A DNA stretch of 42,121 nt from RUG12783 sp946409545 (GCA_946409545.1 CAMJWT010000015.1:1-42121), one strand, 5' to 3'. Positions 20,835 through 30,001 are shown, counted from the stretch's first letter. Numbers and translations: made by a program. The notes: a model not told the origin generated them from the sequence alone.

Positions 20835-22865
20835 ATGAATAACATTTTTAAAAACAAAAAAATATTAATTCCTGTTATTGCCATTGTTATAGCATTTGTA
20901 GCTTACCTTGGTATTTCTTTTAGTGTGCCTCTTGAAAATGATGTTGAGGTTACACCTAATTCTGATTTAACGTATTATTTAAATGTTTATTATGATGGTG
21001 TTGACCGTAATGGTGTTAAATCAAATGACACAACAGTTTCCAATATTAATAGTGGATATATGTATATAACAGATAAATTACCTGATGGACTTACATTTCA
21101 AGGATTTGTAACAACAACGGATGGAACAATTGGAGCAGTAAGAAGAGATGATGAAAACACTTCTTGTTTAGGTAAAGTAGTAGATGATACAAATGAAGAT
21201 GGTGTTGATAGTGGTGTATGGGATGATGGTCATACAGAATATACTTATCATGGTCTTCATTATAATGAAAGTGATCGTACAATAACTTTTAAAGTTAAAA
21301 ACTTACAAGCTGGTTGTAAATTAACGGTTGGTATTGTTACAAAGACACCAGCAACCATTGATGATCCATTAACAGAAGTTATTGAAAAAAGAAGAGATTT
21401 TTATAATTTTGGACAAATTAGGGAAGATAGTTTAACAGTTATATCAAATACAGTGCATGTCTTTATGGGAAAAGGTGATCTACCAATGTATACCGTTACT
21501 TATCAGTATACAGGAACCGTTCCATCTAATGCCCCTGCAGTGCCTCTTCAAACTAGTTTTATTGAAGGAAGTAAGGTTGCTGTTAGTGCACCTGTTGATG
21601 TTGAAGGATATACTTTTAGTGGATGGAGCACAAGTGATGTAACAATAAATGATGGAAGTTTCATTATGCCAAGTAGTAATGTTACTTTGATAGGTTCTTT
21701 TTCACAAGTATCCAAATATAATGTAACATATCAAATTAATGGAACTAGACCTAATGGATATTCATCACCAAACGCTAAATCATACTATCCAAAATCAACG
21801 GTTAGGGTAGATAGTTTATCAGAAGGTGATATCATAAATGGATATCGATTCTCTGGATGGAGCACAAGTGATGTAACAGTATCGAATGAAAATGATTTCA
21901 CAATGCCAAATGATAATGTTCAATTAAGAGGTGAATTTAGAGAAGTAACATATACAGTTACATATGCATTCTATGATACGGTTCTTCCTCCAAATAGTGA
22001 TAGTTTATTACCAGAACCTGCAAGTTATAAACCAGGAGTTAGAGTAACACATCCAACTATTACAGAACCATCTGGATATAAATTCTTAGGTTGGTATAAA
22101 GAAGATAATTTTGTAATGCCAGAAGAAAATATTACGATTTATGGTGAATGGATGAGACAAACTGGTACATTTGAACCTACAATTACTAAAACAATCAATG
22201 AACCAAATCGATATTATGAACCAGGAAATCAAATTTTTTATGAAATTGTTGTAACAAATACTGCTAGTTTTCCTATTCATGATATTGTTATTAAAGAATC
22301 AAATAATGATGCTCGTTTCTTTCAAAGTGATAACTATGTTATTCTATCTGATCATTATGTTAAAATTCCTAGTTTAGCAGCAGGAGCATCTACTATTATT
22401 AGAGCACGTTACTATGTTAAAGAAACAGATAATAATAGAGTGATTAATGAAGTAGAAATAGTTGGAGCTTTAGCCGATAATGATTATGTGTTAAAAGAAA
22501 AAGAATATAAAGCAAGTGCTGTTGCTAATCTTGCTTCTAAGTTAACTATTTGTAAGAATATAAGTGGTCCTAGTGTACCAAATAAATTCCAGTTCCATGT
22601 AACTGGTACTAATTATGAAACATGGGTTGTTCTTGCAAAAGATGAATGTAATTCCTTCTATGTAAGTCCTGGAACATATCAAATTAAAGAAATTATTCCT
22701 CAAGAATATGAAATATCAAGTATTTCAGGATTAACTTCAAACGGTTCTAATTTACAAATAGATCAAGGAAATGATTATACTGTTACATTTACAAATAGAT
22801 TTATCAAAAAAGGATTTTATCATTCTTTTGGAAGAATAGAGAACACTTTGATTATTGATAATTAG
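20835..22865 (+). CDS. Large exported surface protein with SHIRT/InlB-like repeats and DUF11-like domains
   Basis: This 676-aa protein has an N-terminal membrane helix (about residues 10-30) and then a DUF11-like/adhesin domain to about 215. Three tandem repeats of about 75 aa follow (about 218-293, 295-370 and 373-440), each with V-T-Y at the start and G-Y-x-F-x-G-W near the middle; two share the identical SGWSTSDVT. This matches SHIRT or InlB B-repeats. A DUF11-like domain (about 445-560, ITKTINEPNRYYEPGNQIFYEI) and a final collagen-binding B-like domain (about 568-660) complete it. No LPxTG or C-terminal membrane helix is present. It likely reaches away from the cell as an adhesin or matrix component. 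Confidence 0.8.
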   Translation: MNNIFKNKKILIPVIAIVIAFVAYLGISFSVPLENDVEVTPNSDLTYYLNVYYDGVDRNGVKSNDTTVSNINSGYMYITDKLPDGLTFQGFVTTTDGTIGAVRRDDENTSCLGKVVDDTNEDGVDSGVWDDGHTEYTYHGLHYNESDRTITFKVKNLQAGCKLTVGIVTKTPATIDDPLTEVIEKRRDFYNFGQIREDSLTVISNTVHVFMGKGDLPMYTVTYQYTGTVPSNAPAVPLQTSFIEGSKVAVSAPVDVEGYTFSGWSTSDVTINDGSFIMPSSNVTLIGSFSQVSKYNVTYQINGTRPNGYSSPNAKSYYPKSTVRVDSLSEGDIINGYRFSGWSTSDVTVSNENDFTMPNDNVQLRGEFREVTYTVTYAFYDTVLPPNSDSLLPEPASYKPGVRVTHPTITEPSGYKFLGWYKEDNFVMPEENITIYGEWMRQTGTFEPTITKTINEPNRYYEPGNQIFYEIVVTNTASFPIHDIVIKESNNDARFFQSDNYVILSDHYVKIPSLAAGASTIIRARYYVKETDNNRVINEVEIVGALADNDYVLKEKEYKASAVANLASKLTICKNISGPSVPNKFQFHVTGTNYETWVVLAKDECNSFYVSPGTYQIKEIIPQEYEISSISGLTSNGSNLQIDQGNDYTVTFTNRFIKKGFYHSFGRIENTLIIDN

Positions 22866-22874
22866 GAGGTAAAT

Positions 22875-23435
22875 ATGAAGAAAGTACTTAAGAAAAAACC
22901 AATTATCTTTATAGCTTTATTATTTGCTGTCCTATTAATTGGTGGTACCATTGCTTATTATTATTCAAATGTTGTTATCCCTAATGAATTTCAAACGATG
23001 ACATATAATGTAAAAATAAGAGAGGATGATTTTCAAGGTTCATTTGGTCCTAAAAAAGTTTTCATTGTTAATCAAGAAGAAACAAATACACCTGTTGTAT
23101 TAAGAGTTAATTATAATGAATACTGGGCTGATGACAATAATAAAAATATTAATAATTTGAAAGAAGATGGTACTAATTGTGTTACAAAGAATTGGACAAG
23201 AGCATTCTTGAATGATTTTGCTTTCAATAGTAATGATGGATGGTATTATTATAAAAAAATATTAAAGCCTCAATCTGAAGTTCAATTACTTGAAAGTGTT
23301 ACCAATAATGAATGTATGGGAAAATATCATTTAGATTTTAATTTTGAAGCTATTCAAGCTGATGAATCAGCTGTTTATAATATTTGGTCTAAAAGTATTA
23401 CAATAAATGGAGATAATGTATCATGGGGATTTTAA
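22875..23435 (+). CDS. SipW-dependent BsaA/TasA-like exported protein (1)
   Basis: This 186-aa protein has a long N-terminal signal ending in the IGGTIAYYYSN motif typical of SipW-type signal peptides (TasA, camelysin, BsaA family). It is followed by a beta-sandwich-like domain with a CVTKNWTRAFL stretch and WYYYKKILKPQSEVQLLESV, the conserved core of BsaA-like matrix proteins. These are processed by a dedicated signal peptidase and assemble into extracellular fibres. An AGGAGG at 22864-22869 precedes the ATG. Its 3' end overlaps the signal peptidase gene by 13 bp, linking substrate and enzyme directly. Confidence 0.82.
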   Translation: MKKVLKKKPIIFIALLFAVLLIGGTIAYYYSNVVIPNEFQTMTYNVKIREDDFQGSFGPKKVFIVNQEETNTPVVLRVNYNEYWADDNNKNINNLKEDGTNCVTKNWTRAFLNDFAFNSNDGWYYYKKILKPQSEVQLLESVTNNECMGKYHLDFNFEAIQADESAVYNIWSKSITINGDNVSWGF

Positions 23436-23941
23436 AAAAGGTTGTTCATGTCTTATCAATTATTGTATATGTCTTAATAGGTATTTATGCAATTCTTTGT
23501 GTTCCTATGATTTTTGGATATAGACCGTTAGTTGTTTTATCAGGCTCAATGGAACCTGCATATAAAGTTGGTGGAATATTATATTATAAAAAAGTAGATG
23601 TTAAAGAATTAAAAGTTGGTGATCCTATAACCTTTAAATTAGATGATGGGGCAATAGTATCACATCGAATTACTAAAATAAAAGAAAATGGTGTTATTAC
23701 TAAAGGGGATGCCAATAATTCTGAAGATCCTAATGAAGTTAATTTTGATAATATCTTAGGAAGGGATGCTAAAATATGTATTCCATATGTAGGATACTAC
23801 GTTAAGTTTATTAATGATCATTTAATAGTCAGTATTCCTTTAATAATAATATTGATGCTAGAATTCTTTTTAAGTAATAAGAATTTTGATGTAAAACTAA
23901 CAGAAAGGAGTGATAATTATGAAACAAAAGAGGAGCAATAA
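23423..23941 (+). CDS. sipW: SipW-type signal peptidase I
   Basis: This 172-aa protein has an N-terminal membrane helix (about 8-30), the catalytic serine in VLSGSMEP (S42), VGDPITFK, then IVSHRITKI with H81 in place of the bacterial lysine (Ser-His, ER/archaeal type), GDANNSEDPNEV and a second C-terminal membrane helix (about 145-165). This architecture defines SipW-like peptidases, which cleave TasA/BsaA-type signal peptides rather than general substrates. It lies between two BsaA-like genes, as expected. The gene symbol is by family only. The start overlaps the previous gene. Confidence 0.9.
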   Translation: MGILKKVVHVLSIIVYVLIGIYAILCVPMIFGYRPLVVLSGSMEPAYKVGGILYYKKVDVKELKVGDPITFKLDDGAIVSHRITKIKENGVITKGDANNSEDPNEVNFDNILGRDAKICIPYVGYYVKFINDHLIVSIPLIIILMLEFFLSNKNFDVKLTERSDNYETKEEQ

Positions 23942-24554
23942 ACCATTAATTGCAGGTGTTATACTTGCTGTTGTTGGTGTAATTGGAGGAACTTTTGCTT
24001 ATTTTACGAGTACAGATACATTTACAAACGTTTTTAGTACTAAACCATATGTAATGGAAGTAACTGAAGTATTTGAAAGCCCTACTGATTGGACCCCAGG
24101 AACAACAACTAATAAAACGGTTATTGCGACAAATAAGGGTGATGTTCCATCTGCTGTACGTGTTAAATTAACTGAAAATTGGGTTGATGCTAATGGTAAT
24201 CCATTACCACTAGTTGATAATAATAATGTTAGTGCAGCAATTATAAACTTCGCAATAGATTTTTCTAGTAATTGGGTAAAAAATGGAAATTATTACTATT
24301 ATAAAAAAGCCCTTTCTAAAAATGAAAGTACATCTTCTTTACTAGAATCTGTAACTTTTAATTCTTTAGTCGAAATACCTAGTGAAAATAATTGTGTATC
24401 TGATGATACAACCCATACAACAATATGTACAACAACTACAACTGGTTATGCTGGTGGTTCATATACATTAATTGTTGATGTTGAAACTGTTCAATATGAT
24501 CAATATAGAGCTGCATGGAATACAACAGTTTCGATTTCTGCACCTAATGCTTAG
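23919..24554 (+). CDS. SipW-dependent BsaA-like exported protein (2)
   Basis: This 211-aa protein has a signal with the motif GGTFAYFTSTDTFTNVFSTKPY, the classic SipW-type cleavage region. A BsaA family domain follows (VTEVFESPTDWTPG, TNKTVIATNKGDVPSAVRVKLTENWVDANGNPLPL, WYYYKKAL-like YYYYKKALSKNESTSSLLESV). ATG 23919 is chosen because AAGGAG (23905-23910) lies 8 nt upstream; a GTG at 23910 overlaps that site. Two cysteines near residues 156 and 169 could form a disulfide outside the cell. It likely forms the main fibre-like matrix component with protein 1. Confidence 0.88.
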   Translation: MKQKRSNKPLIAGVILAVVGVIGGTFAYFTSTDTFTNVFSTKPYVMEVTEVFESPTDWTPGTTTNKTVIATNKGDVPSAVRVKLTENWVDANGNPLPLVDNNNVSAAIINFAIDFSSNWVKNGNYYYYKKALSKNESTSSLLESVTFNSLVEIPSENNCVSDDTTHTTICTTTTTGYAGGSYTLIVDVETVQYDQYRAAWNTTVSISAPNA

Positions 24555-24563
24555 GAGGGTTTT

Positions 24564-25202
24564 ATGAAAAAAATATTATTAATAATTATTTTATTATTAT
24601 CTTTTAGTGTTGAAGCTAAAGAGAACAAACTATATTTTGTAGAAGATCCTGATGAAGATAGAGTTGTTTATGAAAGTGGTACCTTTGATGAAAAAATGTT
24701 TATGAATCATCGTGATATGGTACCAGGTAGTAAATATACAGATGAATTAACAATCGAAAATGGTACAAACACAATCTATACTTTGTATTTTAAGGTTATT
24801 ACGAAGGAACAAACAGAAGCTGCAGATAATTTACTAAATAACATTATTATGAAAATAACAATAGATGATGTTATTATTTATGAAGGTAAAGCTAATGGTA
24901 TCGGAAGTGTTGATTTATCTTCAGCTGTTGAGTTAGGTGAAGTATTACCAAAGAAAAGTTATAAAATGGTTGTTGATACATATTTAAGTACAGATTACAC
25001 TAATCCTCAAGGAGAAGATTTAGCGTTAATTGATTGGGCTTTTTATGCTCAATATCAAAGAGAAGAACCACAACAAATTGTTCCTATAACAGGTAAAAAT
25101 AGTTCCAATTGGTTCTCGATTGTTGCTGTTTTGTTAATTATTTCAGCAGTTATTTTATTTGCTTATAATAATTTTAGAGGTGAACCTAAGAAAGCTATGT
25201 AA
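24564..25202 (+). CDS. Exported protein with C-terminal sorting-like anchor
   Basis: This 212-aa protein has a cleavable signal peptide (about 1-18, ending SVEA), an outer domain of about 150 residues (MVPGSKYTDELTIENGTNTIYTLYFKVI resembles the TasA/camelysin beta-sandwich), then VPITG at 173-177, a hydrophobic helix and a positive tail (NNFRGEPKKAM). The tail fits a variant LPxTG cell-wall sorting signal or a plain membrane anchor. It may tether the BsaA-like fibre to the cell, as TapA does for TasA in Bacillus (inference). AGGAGG precedes the ATG. No sortase is encoded in the window. Confidence 0.8.
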   Translation: MKKILLIIILLLSFSVEAKENKLYFVEDPDEDRVVYESGTFDEKMFMNHRDMVPGSKYTDELTIENGTNTIYTLYFKVITKEQTEAADNLLNNIIMKITIDDVIIYEGKANGIGSVDLSSAVELGEVLPKKSYKMVVDTYLSTDYTNPQGEDLALIDWAFYAQYQREEPQQIVPITGKNSSNWFSIVAVLLIISAVILFAYNNFRGEPKKAM

Positions 25203-25215
25203 TGCTTTCTTTTTT
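25190..25215 (+). terminator. Weak terminator of the matrix operon
   Basis: GAAAGC (25190-25195) pairs with GCTTTC (25204-25209), followed by TTTTTT. The stem begins inside the last codons. Confidence 0.55.
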
Positions 25216-25246
25216 GTAAATAAAATTTTAATAGAAGTTTATTTTG

Positions 25247-25255
25247 TGATATAAT
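25247..25255 (+). promoter_or_regulatory. Extended -10 promoter of the acyltransferase/ligase operon
   Basis: TGATATAAT with TATAAT at 25250-25255 lies 21 bp before the ATG. The -35 region is weak. Confidence 0.65.
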
Positions 25256-25276
25256 CTTTCATATAGGAGAATAATA

Positions 25277-25837
25277 ATGTATCGTTTTGCAAGATTTCTA
25301 TTCAAAATATTATTTACTTTTTTTATTCCCTGTAAAATAGAAGGAATAGAGAATATTCCTCATGAAGGAAAAGTATTATTAGTAGGAAATCATAAAAGTA
25401 ATTATGATAGTCCACTAGTAGTAAAAGCTATAAAAAGAAAAGTACATTTTATAGCTAAAAAAGAATTACTTGAAGGTAAGGCTAAATTTATTTTCAAAAG
25501 ATTAGAAATAATCCCTGTAGATAGAAAAAATCATAATAATAGAGATAGTCTTAATAAAGCAATAGAGTATTTAAATAATGATGAAATAGTAGCGATTTTT
25601 CCAGAAGGAACTTTTAATAATACAGAGTATATTATTAGGCCATTTAAAATAGGAGCTTGTTATTTGGCCTCAAAAAGTGATTGCCCAATTATACCGTTCT
25701 CTATTAAAGGAGAGTATAAATGGTTTAGAAGAAAGGTTACAATAACTTTTGGAAAACCTTATTATCTTAAAGATAAGTTAGATTTAGGAAAGGAGAATAT
25801 TACTTTAATGAATAAAGTAATTGATTTATTGAAATGA
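25277..25837 (+). CDS. PlsC-type acyltransferase (1)
   Basis: This 186-aa protein has the glycerolipid acyltransferase motifs: NHKSNYD (H39 and D44 of HxxxxD), the LEIIPVDR block and FPEGT (108-112), then PIIPFSIKG. It transfers an acyl group to lysophosphatidic acid or a related lyso-lipid at the inner face of the membrane. A hydrophobic N-terminus (about 4-18) would attach it to the membrane. It is a short family member. It is translationally coupled (ATGA overlap) to an acyl-adenylating enzyme, suggesting the ligase supplies its acyl donor. Confidence 0.88.
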   Translation: MYRFARFLFKILFTFFIPCKIEGIENIPHEGKVLLVGNHKSNYDSPLVVKAIKRKVHFIAKKELLEGKAKFIFKRLEIIPVDRKNHNNRDSLNKAIEYLNNDEIVAIFPEGTFNNTEYIIRPFKIGACYLASKSDCPIIPFSIKGEYKWFRRKVTITFGKPYYLKDKLDLGKENITLMNKVIDLLK

Positions 25838-27582
25838 GTCTAATTGATAAAATAAAAAGTTTAAAAAAACCAAATGCTCCTTGGGAACATTTTTATACTA
25901 GAGAAGAAAGAAAATTAGAAATCCCTGAAGATACTTTATATGATGTTCTAGCTAAAAGTGCAGAAGAGTATCCTCTCTATTATGCATATACGTATTTTGG
26001 AACAAAAGTAACATATAAAGAAATGTTAAATATTGTTGAAAAGGCTGTATGTGCGTTTCGTTCTCAAGGTATAAGAAGAGGAGATGTTGTAAGTTTATGT
26101 CTTCCTAATGTACCCGAAGCATTAGTTAGCTTATATGCACTAAATAAAATTGGCGCCATAGCAGAAATGATTCATCCATTATCAAGTGAAGTAGAAATTA
26201 AAAACTATTTGAATAACACAGGTAGTGTTATGTTAATAATGGTTGATTTTTGCTATGAAAAAGTTAAAAATATTCTTCATGAAACGAAAGTATATAAATC
26301 AATATATGTTTCTCCTAAAGAATCTATGCCTTTTTTAATGTCTTTAGGTTATGAAGTGACTAAAGGATTTAAAATAGAAAAACCAAATAAAGATGATTCA
26401 TCTTGTTTAATGTGGTCTACTTTTATTAAAAGTGGTAAAAGATATCGTCAGGATTTTGATAGTATGACTTTAAATACCGATCCTGCTGTAATATTACATA
26501 GTGGTGGGACAACAGGAAGTCCTAAAAGTATTGTTTTATCTAGTAGAAATTTTAATGCTTTAGTAGAACAAGCAAAAACTTTACTTAAAGATGTAGTACC
26601 AGGTGATAGTATTTTAGGTGTACTTCCAATATTCCATGGATTTGGACTTGGTGTTACAATGCATTGTGCTATTTCAAAAGGTGTTGAAATTCAATTAATA
26701 CCTCAATTTGATGTTAAGAAATTTGGTAAGATATTAACTCATGATCGTCCTAATTTAATTATGGGTGTACCAACTCTTTTTGAAGCAATGACAGGTGTTG
26801 ATGATAAAAATTTAGATTTATCATATATAAAATATGTTGTATGTGGTGGAGATAGTCTAAATCAAAGCTTAATTGATAAAGTAAATAAATATTTAGCTGA
26901 TCACAATGGAAGAGTAAGAATATGTCAAGGTTATGGTATGACTGAGTGCTTAGGAGCTGTATGTGTTGGGTTTAAAGAAGAGACAAATAAAGATTTATCA
27001 ATGGGTATTCCAATGCCTGGTGATTATCTAAAAATAATTGACCCTAAAACCCAAGATGAAATGCCTGTTGGTGAAGCAGGTGAAATTTGTGTATCAGGAC
27101 CTACGGTCATGATGGGATACTTGGATAATGAAAAAGAAACAAATGAAGTCTTAAGAATTCATTCTGATGGAAGAGTATGGCTTCATACTGGTGATATGGG
27201 ATATATGACAAAAGAAGGTATTTTCTATTATCAACAAAGAATTAAGAGAATGATTATTTCAAGTGGCTTTAATGTTTATCCAAGTCAAATTGAAAGTGTT
27301 ATTAGTGAACATCCGGCTGTTCTTAATTGTACAGTTATTCCTATACCACATCCTTATAAACAACAAGTTGCAAAAGCATTTGTTGTTCTAAAACAAGGAT
27401 ATAGTCCTAATATTTTTGTAAAGAATAGTATTAAAGATCACTGTAAGAAACATCTAGCTAAATTCTCTTTACCATATGAGTATGAATTTAGAAAGAGTCT
27501 TCCAAAGACTTTAATAGGAAAAGTTGACTTTAAAAAGTTACAAGAAGAAGAGGAAGAAAAACATAAAAAAGAAAACAAGTAA
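25834..27582 (+). CDS. AMP-dependent acyl-adenylating enzyme (1)
   Basis: This 582-aa ANL-superfamily enzyme has the P-loop SGGTTGSPKS (about 223-232), the QGYGMTEC motif, YLDNEKET, WLHTGDMGYM and RIKRMIISSGFNVYPSQIE. The C-terminal lysine region SLPKTLIGKVDF carries the catalytic Lys. It activates a carboxylate, probably a fatty acid, as acyl-AMP and loads it on CoA or acyl carrier protein. It is about two-thirds identical by eye to the next gene's product. Its pairing with PlsC acyltransferases resembles the fused Aas enzyme of enterobacteria. Confidence 0.9.
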   Translation: MSLIDKIKSLKKPNAPWEHFYTREERKLEIPEDTLYDVLAKSAEEYPLYYAYTYFGTKVTYKEMLNIVEKAVCAFRSQGIRRGDVVSLCLPNVPEALVSLYALNKIGAIAEMIHPLSSEVEIKNYLNNTGSVMLIMVDFCYEKVKNILHETKVYKSIYVSPKESMPFLMSLGYEVTKGFKIEKPNKDDSSCLMWSTFIKSGKRYRQDFDSMTLNTDPAVILHSGGTTGSPKSIVLSSRNFNALVEQAKTLLKDVVPGDSILGVLPIFHGFGLGVTMHCAISKGVEIQLIPQFDVKKFGKILTHDRPNLIMGVPTLFEAMTGVDDKNLDLSYIKYVVCGGDSLNQSLIDKVNKYLADHNGRVRICQGYGMTECLGAVCVGFKEETNKDLSMGIPMPGDYLKIIDPKTQDEMPVGEAGEICVSGPTVMMGYLDNEKETNEVLRIHSDGRVWLHTGDMGYMTKEGIFYYQQRIKRMIISSGFNVYPSQIESVISEHPAVLNCTVIPIPHPYKQQVAKAFVVLKQGYSPNIFVKNSIKDHCKKHLAKFSLPYEYEFRKSLPKTLIGKVDFKKLQEEEEEKHKKENK

Positions 27583-27597
27583 TGGAGGTATTGGTTT

Positions 27598-29316
27598 ATG
27601 AAAAAAAACAATAAACCATGGGAAAAGTATTATCACAAAGAAGAAAGAAGTATTAAATTTCCCGAATGCAATCTTTATCAAGTAATATGTGATTGTGCAG
27701 AAAAATATAAATATTATTATGCGTATGATTATTTAGGAACAAAAGTTACTTATCAAGAATTTTTAACTTATGTTGATAAAGCAGCGATTGCTTTCAGATC
27801 TCTTGGAATAAGAAGAGGAGATGTTGTTAGTATATGTCTACCAAATGTTCCAGAAGCTTTAGTTAGTTTATACGCTTTAAATAAAATTGGAGCTATATGT
27901 GAAATGATTCATCCACTATCTAGTGAGATGGAAATAAGAGATTATTTAAATAATACAGGTAGTGTTTTATTAATAATGATTGACTTTTGTTACGATAAAG
28001 TCAAAAACATTATTCATGATACGATGGTATATAAAACAATTGTTGTATCTGTAACAAACTCAATGCCAATGTTAACAACAGTTGGTTATGAAGTAATGAA
28101 AAAAGGTTATAAGATGTTTATTAAGACTCCATTTAGAAGAGGAGATTATATATCATGGCCTCGTTTCATGAAAGAAGCTGCCCGTTATAAGATGAATTAT
28201 ACACCTGAAGTTAAAGGAGAAGACCCAGCGGTTATCTTACATAGTGGTGGAACTACTGGTAATCCTAAAAGTATCGTTTTATCGAATAATAATTTTAATG
28301 CTTTAATGGCACAAGTTCAATGCACAATGACTAATCGTGAAGTAGGAGATGTGGTATTAGGTATTTTACCAATATTCCATGGATTTGGTTTAGGTGTTAC
28401 AATGCATTGTGCTTTCTCAATGGGATTTGAAGTTGTTTTAGTACCTCAATTTGATGCTAGAACATTTGATAAATTAATTAGTAAATATCGACCTAATTTA
28501 ATTGTAGGTGTGCCAACTTTATTTGAAGCTTTAACTAATATTAATGATAAGAAGTTAGATTTATCTTGTCTTAAATATGTTATTTCTGGTGGCGATAGCT
28601 TAAATCTTAATTTAACAAGAAAAATAAATGATTATATCAAAGAACATAATGGTACTGTAAAAGTATGCCAAGGTTATGGAATGACTGAAGCTCTTGGAGC
28701 TGTATCATATGGCTATCGTGAAGAATTTAATAAAGAAACAAGTATTGGTATTCCACTACCAGGTGATGAGATAAGAATTTTTAAACATAATAGTCAAGTT
28801 GAAGTACCTTATGGTGAAGATGGTGAAATATGTATATCTGGACCTACAGTTATGATGGGATACTTAGATAACGAAAAAGAAACAAATGATATTTTACAAT
28901 TACATAAAGATGGTAAAGTATGGCTACATAGTGGTGATATTGGCTCTATGGATAGTGATGGTGTCATTTTCTATAAACAAAGATTAAAGAGAATGATTAT
29001 ATCAAGTGGATTTAATATTTATCCTAATCAAATTGAAAAGATTATTTGTTCTCATGAAGCCGTTCTTAACTGTACAGTAGTTGGTATACCTCATCCATAT
29101 AAACAACAAGTTGCAAAAGCTATTATTGTATTAAAGAATGGTTATAGTCCAACACATACTATAAAAAATGAAATAAAAGAATTATGTCAAAAAAATTTAG
29201 CTAAATTTTCATTACCATATGAATATGAATTTAGAAAGAGTCTACCAAGAACAAATATTGGTAAGATTGATTTTAGAAAACTACAAGAGGAAGAAGAAAA
29301 TTATGAAGAAGAATAA
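27598..29316 (+). CDS. AMP-dependent acyl-adenylating enzyme (2), tandem paralogue
   Basis: This 572-aa tandem duplicate of the preceding enzyme has the same motif set: SGGTTGNPKS, QGYGMTEA, YLDNEKET, WLHSGDIGSM, RLKRMIISSGFNIYP and C-terminal SLPRTNIGKIDF. Both proteins begin with PWE...YY/FY...EER and share GIRRGDVVS.CLPNVPEALVSLYALNKIGA, so the duplication is recent relative to family age. Divergence lies around residues 160-205, near the acyl pocket entrance, and may change substrate. GGAGG at 27583-27587 precedes the ATG. It overlaps the following acyltransferase by 14 bp. Confidence 0.9.
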   Translation: MKKNNKPWEKYYHKEERSIKFPECNLYQVICDCAEKYKYYYAYDYLGTKVTYQEFLTYVDKAAIAFRSLGIRRGDVVSICLPNVPEALVSLYALNKIGAICEMIHPLSSEMEIRDYLNNTGSVLLIMIDFCYDKVKNIIHDTMVYKTIVVSVTNSMPMLTTVGYEVMKKGYKMFIKTPFRRGDYISWPRFMKEAARYKMNYTPEVKGEDPAVILHSGGTTGNPKSIVLSNNNFNALMAQVQCTMTNREVGDVVLGILPIFHGFGLGVTMHCAFSMGFEVVLVPQFDARTFDKLISKYRPNLIVGVPTLFEALTNINDKKLDLSCLKYVISGGDSLNLNLTRKINDYIKEHNGTVKVCQGYGMTEALGAVSYGYREEFNKETSIGIPLPGDEIRIFKHNSQVEVPYGEDGEICISGPTVMMGYLDNEKETNDILQLHKDGKVWLHSGDIGSMDSDGVIFYKQRLKRMIISSGFNIYPNQIEKIICSHEAVLNCTVVGIPHPYKQQVAKAIIVLKNGYSPTHTIKNEIKELCQKNLAKFSLPYEYEFRKSLPRTNIGKIDFRKLQEEEENYEEE

Positions 29317-29941
29317 ACTCCCGACTTTCATGTATCATTTTCTAAAACCTATTTTAGGTATTATTTTTAGATTATATTATAATCCTAAATTTATTGGTAA
29401 AGAAAATATTCCTAAAGATGGAGCTATTCTTATTGTAGGTAATCATAAACATGTTATGGATCAATGTGGACCGATTCTTGCAACTAAAAGAGTAATTCAT
29501 TATATGGCAAAAAAAGAATATTTTGATGATAAGAAAGTAGCTTGGTTTTTTAAAAGTACTGGTTGTATCTCTGTTAATCGACAAATTCATGATGATAAAG
29601 CTAAAGAACTTGCGATGAATGTTTTATATGATGGTGATGCTTTAGGACTATTTCCCGAAGGAACAAGAAATAAAACAGATAAATTTTTATTACCATTTAA
29701 ATTTGGTGCTGTATCAATGGCTAAAAAGACAGATGCTTATTTGATACCATTCGCTGTAACAGGTGATTATAAATTTCGTAGTAAGAATTTAGTATATCGT
29801 TTTGGTAAACCATTTAAAGTAACTAATATGAACTTAAGTGAAGCAAATAATCGTTTGCATAATGCGATATCTAATCTTATGGCTAAGAATTATCGTGAAG
29901 AAAAAAGTATTAATGTTTCTAAAGAATTGTTAAGAAATTAA
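29303..29941 (+). CDS. PlsC-type acyltransferase (2)
   Basis: This 212-aa protein has NHKHVMD (HxxxxD), STGCISVNR, FPEGTRNKTDKFLLPFKFGA and PFAVTGDYKF. The full FPEGTR motif is more canonical here than in the first acyltransferase. ATG 29303 overlaps the ligase gene by 14 bp and follows GAGGAAG. The long upstream open frame from 29219 lies inside the ligase and has no ribosome binding site. Together the four genes read acyltransferase, ligase, ligase, acyltransferase. The likely role is 1-acylglycerol-3-phosphate acylation or lyso-phospholipid repair with exogenous or recycled fatty acids. Confidence 0.88.
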   Translation: MKKNKLPTFMYHFLKPILGIIFRLYYNPKFIGKENIPKDGAILIVGNHKHVMDQCGPILATKRVIHYMAKKEYFDDKKVAWFFKSTGCISVNRQIHDDKAKELAMNVLYDGDALGLFPEGTRNKTDKFLLPFKFGAVSMAKKTDAYLIPFAVTGDYKFRSKNLVYRFGKPFKVTNMNLSEANNRLHNAISNLMAKNYREEKSINVSKELLRN

Positions 29942-29956
29942 TAATTCTTTTTTTTG
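29921..29956 (+). terminator. Terminator of the acyltransferase/ligase operon
   Basis: AAAGAATT (29921-29928) pairs with AATTCTTT (29943-29950), followed by a T run. The stem starts inside the last codons. Confidence 0.65.
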
Positions 29957-30001
29957 TATATTTATAATGATATTAAAAATCATAGCAATAGTTTGTTTTT
30001 A

